From an uncultured bacterium (GTDB taxonomy: Bacteria > Bacillota_I > Bacilli_A > RFN20 > CAG-826), in the NCBI GenBank assembly GCA_949297445.1, contig CASFSS010000004.1, positions 1 through 62,992 of the forward strand: a stretch of DNA of 62,992 nt. The letters run 5' to 3'. The translations under genes were made by a program, and so were the position numbers. The notes below the pieces were generated by a model. That model worked only from the letters and a program-made list of their open reading frames with translations, was not told the DNA's origin and did not search any database. Of this stretch, positions 25,092 through 34,220 are shown piece by piece (position 1 is the stretch's first letter; each line of letters begins with the position of its first letter).

Positions 25092-25830
25092 TATTAATGG
25101 TCTAAGAGCCATCCTCCAAAAAAACTTCCTTGCTGATTTAAAAACCCTCGACGCAGACATTTATGCTTTTCAAGAAACAAAATATAGCGAGGATACATTC
25201 CCGCCGCTATTAGAAGATTATTATCTTTACTTCACTAATTCAAAAAACAAAAAAGGTTATTCTGGGACATTGGTTTTATCTAAGAAAAAGCCTCTTAATG
25301 TTCACTATGGTCTTGAAAATGGCAAATATGATGATGAAGGTAGAGTAATAACTCTAGAGTTCGCTTCCTTTTATTTTATTAACGCCTATGTTCCTAATGC
25401 GGGAGAAAATTTAAAAAGACTTCCGTATCGAATGCAATTTGAAGAAGACATGCGCTCTTATATGATGAAACTAGATAAAATAAAACCAGTCATATATTGT
25501 GGTGATTTAAATGTTGCCCATCAAGAAATCGACTTAAAAAATCCTAATAGCAACCGCCATAATCCTGGTTTTACTGACGAAGAAAGAAATAAATTTAGCG
25601 TTTTGCTAAACGCTGGTTTCGAAGATGTCTATCGTTACTATAATCCAACCACCATCAAATATTCTTGGTGGTCATATCGTTTTAACGCAAGAGTCAAAAA
25701 CGCCGGTTGGAGAATTGACTATTTCGTCATTTCAAAAAGAATTATCAATCGTGTTAAAAATATTGATATCCACGATGAAATATATGGATCGGATCATTGT
25801 CCGGTTTCTTTAGAAATTGCTGTCGATTAA
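25072..25830 (+). CDS. Exodeoxyribonuclease III / AP endonuclease
   Basis: This 252-residue protein is a full-length ExoIII-family AP endonuclease for base-excision repair. The marks are the start MRIVTFNINGLRA with the metal-binding Asn, FQETKYSE with the catalytic Glu, GDLNVAHQEIDLKNP in the active-site strand, and the terminal GSDHCPVSL with the Asp-His pair. It is closest to the B. subtilis ExoA type. Its start overlaps the preceding glycosidase by 20 bases in another frame, indicating cotranscription. The stop overlaps the convergent flavin-reductase-like gene by four bases. Confidence 0.94.
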   Translation: MRIVTFNINGLRAILQKNFLADLKTLDADIYAFQETKYSEDTFPPLLEDYYLYFTNSKNKKGYSGTLVLSKKKPLNVHYGLENGKYDDEGRVITLEFASFYFINAYVPNAGENLKRLPYRMQFEEDMRSYMMKLDKIKPVIYCGDLNVAHQEIDLKNPNSNRHNPGFTDEERNKFSVLLNAGFEDVYRYYNPTTIKYSWWSYRFNARVKNAGWRIDYFVISKRIINRVKNIDIHDEIYGSDHCPVSLEIAVD

Positions 25831-26747
25831 CGTTTCTTTTCTTGATTACGCTTGTCGTTAATGGCATCCATCGTTTTGCCATCAATGAGCGTTATATTAT
25901 TTTCTTTAGCGTATTTTACGCAACCTTGTAAAACTAACTTCAAAAAGACGCGCGGCACTTTAACCAATTTTGCGCATGCATCTTCGGTAAATTTAATTTT
26001 GTCGTCGATACGATTGGCGGCATATTTGACACTTTCGATATCGGCTTCTTTGCCGGCAGGAATAGGAGCTTTGATTGGTCGACGAAATTTCGTGTACCAA
26101 AAATAAGTGGAATCACGATAACCATAGTCGACGGGAACATTTGGGAAATTATTGGCTTTTACGCCATTTATAATTGAGTTATAAAATTTTTCTTTCATCA
26201 AAATCTTGTCAATTTTTAAGATAAAATGGCAACCAAATTTAGAAGTGATGCCGTTAAAGCTGCGATATGGTCCTTCTACACCGTCGAGTTGACCAACTTT
26301 CTTTTTATCTTGATAAGCATCCTCTAATTTATCATCCCAGCTGCATTCAAAAACTTGATAAGCCTTTTTAACTACCAATGGCCTAGTTCCCTCCGCCAAG
26401 CCCTTCTCTAGTTCAAAAGGACAATTTTTCATCTTTTCTTTTGAGGTTTCTCCCGGGAAACCCAATTTAACTGTTTCGAAAAAATCTTTTTTATTGTCTT
26501 CTAAGAAATTTAAGGCGCAAACGCCTCTTTTTAAAAGATTTTGTGCGGTATTAGATGAGTTGCGACATTGGAGGACCATCGCGTAATAATCTTTTCCAGC
26601 AATATAATACGGAAAGCATAGCGAATAAGCGCCTATAGTTGTTCTTCCTTCATCATCTAGCGTCGATATTAAAATGGTGGGCATCGGAAAAAATGCGCTT
26701 GTTTGATAAAAATTATCAACTATTCTTAAATCTTTAAATGAACTCAT
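25827..26747 (-). CDS. Flavin-reductase-like FMN-binding protein
   Basis: A 306-residue protein whose first 190 residues resemble the FMN-binding split-barrel flavin reductase family. It opens with YQTSAFFPMPTILISTLDDE, followed by TIGAYSLCFPYYI, SSNTAQNLLKRGVCALNF and a later KFGCHFILKIDKILM. Such proteins use FMN with NAD(P)H or a partner protein; the substrate is unknown. The last 100 residues are basic and helical and do not belong to the usual fold, so this is an extended variant. The gene is alone on the strand and faces exonuclease III. An AAGGAG Shine-Dalgarno lies just before the ATG. Confidence 0.75.
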   Translation of the reverse strand: MSSFKDLRIVDNFYQTSAFFPMPTILISTLDDEGRTTIGAYSLCFPYYIAGKDYYAMVLQCRNSSNTAQNLLKRGVCALNFLEDNKKDFFETVKLGFPGETSKEKMKNCPFELEKGLAEGTRPLVVKKAYQVFECSWDDKLEDAYQDKKKVGQLDGVEGPYRSFNGITSKFGCHFILKIDKILMKEKFYNSIINGVKANNFPNVPVDYGYRDSTYFWYTKFRRPIKAPIPAGKEADIESVKYAANRIDDKIKFTEDACAKLVKVPRVFLKLVLQGCVKYAKENNITLIDGKTMDAINDKRNQEKKR

Positions 26748-26831
26748 AAAAACTCCTTCTCTTTAATTTTATTACAGCCATACAAAAATTTATTGATCTT
26801 ATAAAAAATTATTTAGGTTATAATTAAAATA

Positions 26832-26952
26832 GTTGAGGTAATCAACTCCCCCAAATAATAGAAGCTAGTGGTTTTGAATTAGTTTCTACCCCCGTTTGGA
26901 GGTGATTGATTGTTGCTATATTAAGTCTTCATTAGTGATTAAGGTTTTTTGT
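26832..26952 (+). promoter_or_regulatory. Structured leader candidate before the lipoprotein gene
   Basis: A nested fold can be drawn by eye. The inner stem TAGAAGCTA (26859-26867) pairs with TAGTTTCTA (26880-26888), with one G-T pair. Outer stems are AAA (26853-26855) with TTT (26895-26897), CTCC (26846-26849) with GGAG (26898-26901), and ATCAA (26841-26845) with TTGAT (26906-26910). A run of six T follows at 26945-26950, then the gene's Shine-Dalgarno. No known riboswitch class fits. It may be a leader RNA, an attenuator or a small RNA. Confidence 0.4.
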
Positions 26953-26982
26953 TTGTGTTTGTTAAGAAAGGAGAAATAACAA

Positions 26983-28614
26983 ATGAAAAGAACATCATTA
27001 ATTGGATTATTAGGCGCTTTTGCTTTGCTATTAAGTGGCTGTGTGTCCAATAGTCAATCAACCGAACCATCTACTTCAACAACAGAAGATTCGGGTTCCA
27101 CTTATGAAAATTGTAATAGCATTTTAGAAGCGCGGTTAGGCGCTGATGACGACTCTTTTATTGTCAAGGGGGTAGTCGCTCAATTCACCTATGGTTATAG
27201 CGGAGCAGAAGCGTTTTACTTGGTCGATGAAACGGGCAGTATTTTAATATATGCTCCTTCGTTCGCTAAAAATTTGCAAGTTGGCTACACGGTTGGAGTC
27301 AGTGGGGTAATTGACCACTACCAATCCGAACAGGAATCATCCGTTGGCCAAGAAATAGGCTATTATGGTGCACTTCAAATTGTGGCTGAAAATGTAGATA
27401 TATTGAGCCAAGAAATTAGAAGCATACCATTAGATAGCGTCCAAGAAACACGCATTAAATATATTTCAGAAACTGATTTTCGAACCGAAGATTTATCTTC
27501 GCGCATTTTTAAAACAAAAGCAACCATTGTCGAGGCGAAAGAAACCGGTTATACAAATTATTATTTTTATGACTTATCAATGGATCAATCGGTCTATTGC
27601 TATTCAAAAATGAGCGGTTCAGATTTTGAATATCTTGCCGAGTACGATCAACAATCTCGCGAAGTGCTTATCGCCGTTCATTCGATGCGTCCGCGCGATG
27701 AGGCGTGGCGCATCATACCAATCGCTATTTTAGATGAAGTTTCTGCTAGCGACGATGATATCGCCACATTTGCACTCGATAGATTAGAAGACCAATTTTT
27801 AGAAACATACACCGCAAGTACATCGATTGAGCTTGCTGGTCAAGATAGCAAATTGCTCGATGAAGCTACAATATCTTACACATCGGATAGTCAGACACAA
27901 ACTATCAATATTGTCGATGGAACTTACACATTAAATATCGACATCAATAGTCCTGAAACATTCACTGTTACAATTTCTTTAGTCTATAAAGGCACGACAT
28001 ATCTTCGCGATGTAAAAATAACCGTCAGCGACTGGGTAGACTATAATCCATTAACTATCCAAGAAGTCAAAGAAGCCGAAGAAGGTGAAACGGTCGTCGT
28101 CGAAGGTATCTATGTTAAATTCGCCGCTAATTGTAGCGGATTATATATCACTGATTCTACCGGAATATTAGTCGTTTATTACTCTAGTTTAAATATCGGC
28201 GATTATATTGAAGGAGAGTTGATGACATTTGAAGGCACGGTGACGCGCGATTTTGTCATCGATGGAGTGTACGAAGGCCATAATCGTCTCGCTAATGCGA
28301 CTTTGCTTCAACATGATAGCGAAGTCCATGAATGGAACAAATCAATAGTGACTGGCAATAGTTCAATCTCAGAAATTTACAATAATTTCACTGTCGATAT
28401 GATAGGTAAAATTTATTTAATTGAAGCCTATGTCGAATTATTCGATGCTGGATACTATACGAATATGCGCATTTATGATGCAGATACTGGCGAATACATG
28501 AGCCTATATTGCAGCAATGCCTCACAACTATCATGGCTAAATGAATATGATGGCATTACTCAAATTATTATCTATATATCCGCGATTCAAAAAGTGGATC
28601 AAGCGCTAGAATAG
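26983..28614 (+). CDS. Lipoprotein with two OB-fold-like repeats
   Basis: A 543-residue lipoprotein. The signal peptide ends in LLLSGC with Cys20 as the lipidation site, followed by a Ser/Thr-rich spacer. Two similar domains follow the pattern of OB-fold (YhcR/DUF5689-like) modules: one around residues 45-150 (SFIVKGVVAQFTYGYSG and FYLVDETGSILIYAP) and one around 360-470 (ETVVVEGIYVKFAANCSG and LYITDSTGILVVYYSS). Between them is a possible Ig-like segment near 270-350. Its role is unknown; OB modules in surface proteins often bind nucleic acid or sugars. AGAAAGGAG before the ATG is the Shine-Dalgarno. A strong bidirectional terminator follows. Confidence 0.8.
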   Translation: MKRTSLIGLLGAFALLLSGCVSNSQSTEPSTSTTEDSGSTYENCNSILEARLGADDDSFIVKGVVAQFTYGYSGAEAFYLVDETGSILIYAPSFAKNLQVGYTVGVSGVIDHYQSEQESSVGQEIGYYGALQIVAENVDILSQEIRSIPLDSVQETRIKYISETDFRTEDLSSRIFKTKATIVEAKETGYTNYYFYDLSMDQSVYCYSKMSGSDFEYLAEYDQQSREVLIAVHSMRPRDEAWRIIPIAILDEVSASDDDIATFALDRLEDQFLETYTASTSIELAGQDSKLLDEATISYTSDSQTQTINIVDGTYTLNIDINSPETFTVTISLVYKGTTYLRDVKITVSDWVDYNPLTIQEVKEAEEGETVVVEGIYVKFAANCSGLYITDSTGILVVYYSSLNIGDYIEGELMTFEGTVTRDFVIDGVYEGHNRLANATLLQHDSEVHEWNKSIVTGNSSISEIYNNFTVDMIGKIYLIEAYVELFDAGYYTNMRIYDADTGEYMSLYCSNASQLSWLNEYDGITQIIIYISAIQKVDQALE

Positions 28615-28651
28615 AAATAATTGATATTGCCGATTAAAGCGCTATAGTATT

Positions 28652-28677
28652 AAAAACGCCCATATGGGCGTTTTTTT
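28652..28677. terminator. Bidirectional terminator
   Basis: AAAAACGCCCAT and ATGGGCGTTTTT (28652-28675) form a perfect 12-bp palindrome with A and T runs on both sides. It separates the convergent lipoprotein genes at 26983-28614 and 28690-29433 and can stop transcription from either direction. Confidence 0.93.
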
Positions 28678-28689
28678 ATAAATAATACT

Positions 28690-29433
28690 TTATCCTTCAA
28701 CTAAAGTGGAATATTGTGACACGACCGGAAAAACATAGAAAGAATATATTTGAATGATGACGCCATCCTTCTTTTCAAAGAAAGGGAAATCAAAAGGCAA
28801 GCGCAATGAATATCCACTAAATTCAGAAAAAAGCGAAGTGGGTAAATCGATGGTAAAATGGGGATTTTCTTTTGTGCCAGATAAATGAGCCGTATAGGTA
28901 TATGTATAATTCGCATCTTCATCGCGGATGGAATAATATGCGTAACGCCCTTTGTCTTCTTCGCTCGATGAGTCGTTTAATTGATATACTTCATCAATGT
29001 TGTTATCAGCATTTTGCAAAATAATACGAATGGTAAAATCTATTTCGTCACCAAAGACTAAAGACATGCCGGCAAATTGAACGTACATATCGCGATAAAA
29101 ACTTTCAAAAAAGGCAATTAAACTATCGGCGCTTGCATAAATATCGTTAGTTGGCACTTCGATGTTATTACGAACATTCCAATAATAAAAAGTATATTCC
29201 CAATCGACACGAGTGAGGATTGTTTTAAGAACATTTCTAATGGATGTATTGGCAAGTTCCGAATAATCTGTCGCGGCCGACATTTCATCCCAATTTATTT
29301 CTTTGCATTCGCCACTATAATCAAATTGATAGTTATAAAGCGGATCGGGCAATTCAACATTGCTACAGCTTGAAAGCGCCGCTGGTAAAATTAAAACCGA
29401 GAAAATGAGATACGGTATCTTTTTAACTTGCAT
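28690..29433 (-). CDS. Lipoprotein of unknown function
   Basis: A 247-residue lipoprotein with signal peptide MQVKKIPYLIFSVLILPAAL and lipobox LSSC (Cys at about 23). The mature part is rich in aromatic and acidic residues (YNYQFDYSGECKEINWDEM, FYRDMYVQFAGMSL, YAYYSIRDEDANYTYTYTAH), a pattern of surface beta-sheet proteins. No domain is recognised. It is monocistronic and converges with the OB-fold lipoprotein through a shared terminator. No clear Shine-Dalgarno was seen; AGAGT lies close to the start. Confidence 0.7.
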   Translation of the reverse strand: MQVKKIPYLIFSVLILPAALSSCSNVELPDPLYNYQFDYSGECKEINWDEMSAATDYSELANTSIRNVLKTILTRVDWEYTFYYWNVRNNIEVPTNDIYASADSLIAFFESFYRDMYVQFAGMSLVFGDEIDFTIRIILQNADNNIDEVYQLNDSSSEEDKGRYAYYSIRDEDANYTYTYTAHLSGTKENPHFTIDLPTSLFSEFSGYSLRLPFDFPFFEKKDGVIIQIYSFYVFPVVSQYSTLVEG

Positions 29434-29613
29434 AATAACTCTTCCATTTTTATATTACAACGCGCGAATTTTTTTAACAGCAATTGCTTCATCAAAAAAC
29501 TATTAACAGCAATAAACGAAACGCAAAATTATTTATTTGCAGTATTATTTATTTCTCATTTAAACTAATAATAAGTTAAATTATAATTAAACTATACTTA
29601 TGGGGATTTTTTT

Positions 29614-32088
29614 ATGAGTAAATTTAATTTCAAACATTTTATAGGAATTTTTATAGTTACCGCTTTGATAGCGACGGTTACAATCGCGACTTGCCAAAGC
29701 AAATTTGTTTTGTCTATTTCTGGTGCGAATCCTGATTACACGATAACAATGAATAATGAAACAACGGACGATTGGGAATTTTTGAGTAAAAGCGGTTATA
29801 GAACTGACAGCAAAACTTTTAGATATACCGATTTTACTTTTGAAGATTCAATTCGTGCCACCACTACACCTAAACAGCTTCAATTAAAAGAAAGTTCTGG
29901 CAAAGTATATAATACAACCGCCATTAATGGCTTATTATCCATGACTATTAATTATACATCCAGCACTAAATTAAAAGCTTATTTTGGCTCCACCATAAAT
30001 CCAACAACTTCTAGCTTTGAAATAGTCTCGGGAACAACATATGATTTAACAAGTTATTCTAACAATACATATCTAGCGATTGGAACAGGCGAAAAATATG
30101 CCACCATAAGTTCGATTAGTATTACTTATTCTTGCGTTCCAGCAACCGCTGCAACTTTAACTAATTTAGAAATAGAATCGTTACCCGATAAAACTACATA
30201 CGCAGTAGGCGACGCATTAAATACTAGCGGTTTAATAATTAACGCAATATATAATAATGGACAAAAAATAAATGTCACTGACCAATGCACCCTTTCAATT
30301 GCTGATGGCGAACTTTTGACCGCCACCGGTTCAAAGACAATTACATGTCAATATAGCGAAGGAAATATAACTCTTGAAACTAGTTTCACTATATTAGTCA
30401 TTGACTCATCCACCGCTTCGATGCCTGATATTATCGTGGTAACTAATTACACTGATACATATTCTATTGGTGACACATTAGATTTGACAAATGTTGAAGT
30501 TATCGGAATGTATGAAGATGGTCGTGAAGTAGATGTGACTGATGAGTGCACATTTTCAATGGTAGATGGCACTAAATTGGATACTGCTGGTACCTTTGAA
30601 ATTACTTGTACACATGTTCCTTCAGGTTTAACTGATAGCTTTACGATAACGGTTGTGGGCAAAGCAGAGATTTTAGAAAAAGAAGAAACAAAATACGATT
30701 ACGTCGATTACACTCGCAACTACATTTATAACACTCCTTCAATGCCTTCTAGCGGTGATAATAAAATATTAGTAGTGCCAATTTGGTTTAAAGACTCGAG
30801 TTCTTTCATTAAAAGCTCAGAAAAAAATCAAATTAGAGAAGATATCAATACTGCCTATTTTGGCGAAGCTGGTTCCACTAACCTTCCATGGCATTCTGTA
30901 AAAAGCTACTACGAAGAAGAATCAAGAGGAAAATTTACTTTAGAAGGAACGGTTACAGATTGGTATAATGCAACAAATTATTCGGCCAAAACTATTACAA
31001 GCGAAGGAGTTGATGATCTAGTAATAGAAGTTGGAGATTATCTAAAAACAAATTTGGGCACCTCCACATTCAACCAATATGACACCGATAAAGATGGCTA
31101 TATTGATGCATTAATTTTGATATATGGCGCGCCAAATTGTAGCAATAATAGCAGCGTAAGCGAGGAACTTTGGGCCTATTGCTATTGGATTCAAGAAATC
31201 AACAATAATGTAAACAGTCCGATTGTTAACACCTATTTTTGGGCGTCATACGACTTTATGTACGAAAACCGTAAATCAAATGACACAACAAGTGTCGACG
31301 CGCACACATATATACATGAAATGGGGCACGTTTTAGGATTAAGTGATTATTATGATTATGCATATAATTACGGAAATAATCCTGCTGCAGGTTTCTCGAT
31401 GCAAGACATGAATGTCGGCAGTCATGATCCGTTTTCTCAAATGGCTTTAGGCTGGGTAGAACCATACGTTCCGCGCACGAGTGTGACAATTGAAATTCAA
31501 AGTTTCCAAGAAACAGGTGACATTATATTGCTTTCACCTGATTGGGATGGATCGCCTTTTGACGAATATCTTTTGCTGGAATTATATACGCCTACAGGAT
31601 TAAATGAACAAGATGTTCAAACGGCCTATGCTGGCAATTATCCACAAGGACCGAACGATGTCGGCATTAGATTATGGCATGTCGACGCAAGAATGCGAGG
31701 ATTATATAAATCAGGTAATTATTACTATTATAGAAGCGGCTACTATACAGATATCATCAATGGCAATTATTATTCAATTGCCATGAGCAATACAACATAT
31801 GTTGCAAATCAAGGATTAGAAGGTTATTATGCCGACCTTGAAGAAGATCGCAATTATGATTTATTAAATTTAATTCGTAACACGCGCGCTAATGATAGCG
31901 AGATGAACGACTATTTAAGTTCATCAATGCTATTCAAAGAGGGTGATAGTTTCTCAATGAATGAATATCGTAGTTCGTTCTACAATGGAACATCATTAAA
32001 TAGTGGTTCATCTTTAGGCTTTGATTTCGAAATACTAGATATCGATAAAGTCAATTGCACCGCTACAATTCAAATCAACAAACTTTAG
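29614..32088 (+). CDS. Secreted M6 metalloprotease with Ig-like domains
   Basis: An 824-residue secreted protease. A signal peptide fills residues 1-35. A beta-rich N-terminal part spans about 36-180. Two bacterial Ig-like domains follow at about 182-265 (TYAVGDALNTSGLIINAIYN) and 270-350 (YSIGDTLDLTNVEVIGMYED). The immune-inhibitor-A-like (M6) catalytic domain runs from about 370. The zinc motif HEMGH is at 568-572, followed by VLGLSDYYDY, whose Asp is the probable third-ligand region. The C-terminal 180 residues form the usual beta domain. It would cleave extracellular proteins. There is no sortase or membrane anchor, so it is probably released. The start follows GGGGA. A closely related context is gut mucus or host-protein use, but this is inference. 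Confidence 0.88.
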   Translation: MSKFNFKHFIGIFIVTALIATVTIATCQSKFVLSISGANPDYTITMNNETTDDWEFLSKSGYRTDSKTFRYTDFTFEDSIRATTTPKQLQLKESSGKVYNTTAINGLLSMTINYTSSTKLKAYFGSTINPTTSSFEIVSGTTYDLTSYSNNTYLAIGTGEKYATISSISITYSCVPATAATLTNLEIESLPDKTTYAVGDALNTSGLIINAIYNNGQKINVTDQCTLSIADGELLTATGSKTITCQYSEGNITLETSFTILVIDSSTASMPDIIVVTNYTDTYSIGDTLDLTNVEVIGMYEDGREVDVTDECTFSMVDGTKLDTAGTFEITCTHVPSGLTDSFTITVVGKAEILEKEETKYDYVDYTRNYIYNTPSMPSSGDNKILVVPIWFKDSSSFIKSSEKNQIREDINTAYFGEAGSTNLPWHSVKSYYEEESRGKFTLEGTVTDWYNATNYSAKTITSEGVDDLVIEVGDYLKTNLGTSTFNQYDTDKDGYIDALILIYGAPNCSNNSSVSEELWAYCYWIQEINNNVNSPIVNTYFWASYDFMYENRKSNDTTSVDAHTYIHEMGHVLGLSDYYDYAYNYGNNPAAGFSMQDMNVGSHDPFSQMALGWVEPYVPRTSVTIEIQSFQETGDIILLSPDWDGSPFDEYLLLELYTPTGLNEQDVQTAYAGNYPQGPNDVGIRLWHVDARMRGLYKSGNYYYYRSGYYTDIINGNYYSIAMSNTTYVANQGLEGYYADLEEDRNYDLLNLIRNTRANDSEMNDYLSSSMLFKEGDSFSMNEYRSSFYNGTSLNSGSSLGFDFEILDIDKVNCTATIQINKL

Positions 32089-32151
32089 AAATTAAAAAAC
32101 GTCTAAACTAAATTCAAAAATTTTTAATAGTGTTTTTTGTTTTGTCAGAAA

Positions 32152-32228
32152 TGGCGCGCCTAATAGGAGTCGAACCTACGACCTCAACCTTCGGAGGGTT
32201 GCGCTCTATCCAACTGAGCTATAGGCGC
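32152..32228 (-). tRNA. tRNA-Arg (anticodon CCG)
   Basis: The acceptor GCGCCTA pairs with TAGGCGC, the discriminator is G and CCA is encoded. The anticodon loop CTCCGAA gives CCG, and the T-arm has GGTTCGACTCC. It is a single gene, separated from the main cluster by about 1.2 kb. Confidence 0.95.
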
Positions 32229-32540
32229 ATAAACAATTATTTATTATTAACTTTGGCTATGCTTGAACTTTCTATTGTCTTTCTTAAGCCATAAATTAAC
32301 ACAAGCATTATAGCACAATCACTGCAAATTATTTCTATGCAGAAAAATTTAAAAAATCTATTAAACGATTGATTTATTTCATGGCAATTTCAACTATAAA
32401 TCCATTTTCAAGCGAATAAAAAATGGTCGCAAATCCATGCAAAAATACGCAAAAAGCAGTTATTTTCAGCAATTTCTAAATATAATATTGCATTTTTCTC
32501 TATATTTAGAAAAACAATTTAAATGTGTCAAAATAATCTA
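32229..32540. other. Intergenic region without identified features
   Basis: About 310 AT-rich bases between tRNA-Arg(CCG) and the secreted-protein gene ending at 32541. I see no open frame, hairpin with T run or strong repeat; presumably it holds the tRNA promoter and the 3' end of the secreted-protein transcript. Confidence 0.5.
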
Positions 32541-33350
32541 TTAATTTGCTAAATAATCTTCAATTGCAGCAATTTTGGTCGTGTTAATGTTATTAATTAC
32601 TGCCGTGGCAAATAAACCAGTTATAGAATTATCGGTATCCAGTTTTGTAAAGTCAGAAGCATCAACATATAAGTAATAATTGACCTCGCTTAAATCGGTT
32701 GAACAAGAGATTTCTAACCGGTCAAATGTTAAATAATTTTCACCATCAACTAAAGGATTTGTGTAGCATGGTGCAATAAAATACATAAATTCTTTTAGCA
32801 AAGCATCTTTATTTGAGAGACTATCATCAAACGTCAATTGATATCGATTTTCGACGCCTTCAACAGGAGAAAAATAAGATGCAAGATTATTGTTTAATGA
32901 CATATATTTTATTTTGTGCAAGGTTCCAAAACCTTCAAACTCATGAATATCATATTGGCCGTCATTTCGATCAACTACCACGCTATCTTTTGTGCCATTA
33001 ATATCCTCATGACCATTTTTTAAATAATAATGCAGCATATTTCCATTTTGATTTAAATAACCGGAATTCACGCCTTCGGAAGCAGAATTATTATGCATAA
33101 ATAAACCTTGTTTAGTCCAAAGAGTCGTTCTTGTTTGAGTAAATTCAAAGTAGTTTACATCTTTAATTTCATTATATGCATCAGCGTTAAAAAACATTGT
33201 GGTTGTTCTCGTGTAATTATAATCGGCGGCTTCTAAAATGCTGGTTGCGCTATAATCGCCATTAATCGCTTCTTCTTTATTAACGGTTTCGGTTGAAAAC
33301 AATCCCGCAAACAATAATGGTAATAAGCATATTCCTTTAATAAATGTCAT
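32541..33350 (-). CDS. Secreted protein of unknown function
   Basis: A 269-residue exported protein with a signal peptide (TFIKGICLLPLLFAGLFSTE) that has no lipobox Cys, so it is probably released or processed by signal peptidase I. The mature part is rich in Asn, Tyr and acidic residues (ADYNYTRTTTMFFNADAY, LASYFSPVEGVENRYQLTFD). No domain is recognised; the pattern suggests a beta-rich surface protein. The start was placed at 33350 because GAGGTG lies nine bases upstream. The in-frame ATG at 33365 would sit inside the Shine-Dalgarno region. Length and composition resemble the lipoprotein at 28690-29433, without detectable identity. Confidence 0.65.
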   Translation of the reverse strand: MTFIKGICLLPLLFAGLFSTETVNKEEAINGDYSATSILEAADYNYTRTTTMFFNADAYNEIKDVNYFEFTQTRTTLWTKQGLFMHNNSASEGVNSGYLNQNGNMLHYYLKNGHEDINGTKDSVVVDRNDGQYDIHEFEGFGTLHKIKYMSLNNNLASYFSPVEGVENRYQLTFDDSLSNKDALLKEFMYFIAPCYTNPLVDGENYLTFDRLEISCSTDLSEVNYYLYVDASDFTKLDTDNSITGLFATAVINNINTTKIAAIEDYLAN

Positions 33351-33403
33351 ACTAAAACACCTCATGCTTATTATATACCAATATTCGTTTTGTTTGAATT
33401 ATT

Positions 33404-33424
33404 AAAAAATCTCCTACTAGGAGA
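33404..33424 (-). terminator. Terminator of the tRNA cluster
   Basis: TCTCCTA (33410-33416) and TAGGAGA (33418-33424) form a stem whose minus-strand copy runs into six T (33409-33404). It lies past tRNA-Ser and probably ends the seven-tRNA transcript. Confidence 0.8.
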
Positions 33425-33456
33425 CTAACTATATTAGAGATGACTTAGCAATAAAC

Positions 33457-33549
33457 TGGCGGAAGGTGAGGGATTCGAACCCCCGGACACGTTAAGGGCG
33501 TCGCTCGATTTCAAGTCGAGTGCATTCAACCGGACTCTGCCAACCTTCC
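33457..33549 (-). tRNA. tRNA-Ser (anticodon UGA)
   Basis: A 93-base class II tRNA with a long variable arm. The acceptor GGAAGGT pairs with ACCTTCC, the discriminator is G and CCA is encoded. The anticodon loop CTTGAAA gives TGA. It is the last gene of the seven-tRNA cluster on the minus strand. Confidence 0.95.
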
Positions 33550-33595
33550 ATCTATATAAATCGTGAGCCAATTAAGGCTAAGGCAATAAACTTTT

Positions 33596-33671
33596 TGGTG
33601 GACCAACTAGGATTCGAACCTAGAACCGACCCGTTATGAGCGGGGAGCTCTGACCGTTGAGCTATTGGTCC
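33596..33671 (-). tRNA. tRNA with CAU anticodon, probably tRNA-Ile2
   Basis: The acceptor GGACCAA pairs with TTGGTCC, the discriminator is A and CCA is encoded. The anticodon loop is CTCATAA. The GGACC acceptor and GCTCATAAC loop context match bacterial tRNA-Ile2, whose C34 is changed to lysidine by TilS, better than elongator Met. The neighbouring CAU tRNA has the Met pattern. Confidence 0.85.
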
Positions 33672-33673
33672 AT

Positions 33674-33750
33674 TGGTGGCTGTGGGGAGATTTGAACTCT
33701 CGACACACCGGGTATGAGCCGATTGCTCTGACCAGCTGAGCTACACAGCC
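33674..33750 (-). tRNA. tRNA-Met (anticodon CAU)
   Basis: The acceptor GGCTGTG pairs with CACAGCC, the discriminator is A and CCA is encoded. The anticodon loop CTCATAC fits elongator tRNA-Met. The first acceptor pair is G-C, so it is not the initiator type, which has an unpaired first base. Confidence 0.88.
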
Positions 33751-33761
33751 AATGGATTTAA

Positions 33762-33837
33762 TGGTGGAGTTAAGGGGGATCGAACCCCCGACCTCTAGAA
33801 TGCAAATCTAGCGCTCTCCCAGCTGAGCTATAACCCC
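33762..33837 (-). tRNA. tRNA-Ala (anticodon UGC)
   Basis: The acceptor GGGGTTA pairs with TAACTCC, with a G-T pair at the third position as expected of alanine tRNAs that carry the G-U identity wobble. CCA is encoded. The anticodon loop TTTGCAT gives TGC. Confidence 0.95.
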
Positions 33838-33839
33838 AA

Positions 33840-33916
33840 TGGTCGGGATGACAGGATTTGAACCTGCGGCCTTCTGCTCCCAAAGCAGACGCGATACCAA
33901 GCTACGCTACATCCCG
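33840..33916 (-). tRNA. tRNA-Pro (anticodon UGG)
   Basis: The acceptor CGGGATG pairs with CATCCCG, the discriminator is A and CCA is encoded. The anticodon loop TTTGGGA gives TGG. It lies two bases from the start of tRNA-Ala. Confidence 0.95.
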
Positions 33917-33920
33917 ATAA

Positions 33921-33997
33921 TGGCGCGCCTAACAGGAATCGAACCTGCAACCTCCAGATTCGTAGTCTGATACTCTATCCAGTTGAGCTATAGGCGC
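33921..33997 (-). tRNA. tRNA-Arg (anticodon ACG)
   Basis: The acceptor GCGCCTA pairs with TAGGCGC, the discriminator is G and CCA is encoded. The anticodon loop CTACGAA gives ACG, so A34 should be changed to inosine by TadA. Its acceptor is identical to that of tRNA-Arg(CCG). Confidence 0.95.
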
Positions 33998-34053
33998 ACG
34001 CCAAGAGTTACTATACTACCCAAAATCAATCTTAACAAGAAAAATTTAGGGAG

Positions 34054-34127
34054 TGGAGGTTCCGATCGGAGTTGAACCGACGCTCATTGAGTTGCAGTCA
34101 ATTGCCTTACCACTTGGCTACGGAACC
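34054..34127 (-). tRNA. tRNA-Cys (anticodon GCA)
   Basis: The acceptor GGTTCCG pairs with CGGAACC, the discriminator is T as usual for tRNA-Cys, and CCA is encoded. The anticodon loop CTGCAAC gives GCA. It is the first gene of the minus-strand cluster. Confidence 0.95.
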
Positions 34128-34220
34128 AGCGCAAAAGATTATAACAAACGATTTTACATTCGTAAAGTTATAAATATATAAAATTGACGATTAAACCGAT
34201 TAGATGAGTAAACTCATTCG

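Noticed and set aside
26900-26982. A small type I toxin reading frame within the leader at 26904-26970
   Set aside because: The short frames there lack a convincing start and hydrophobic core; structure of the leader is the better-supported signal.
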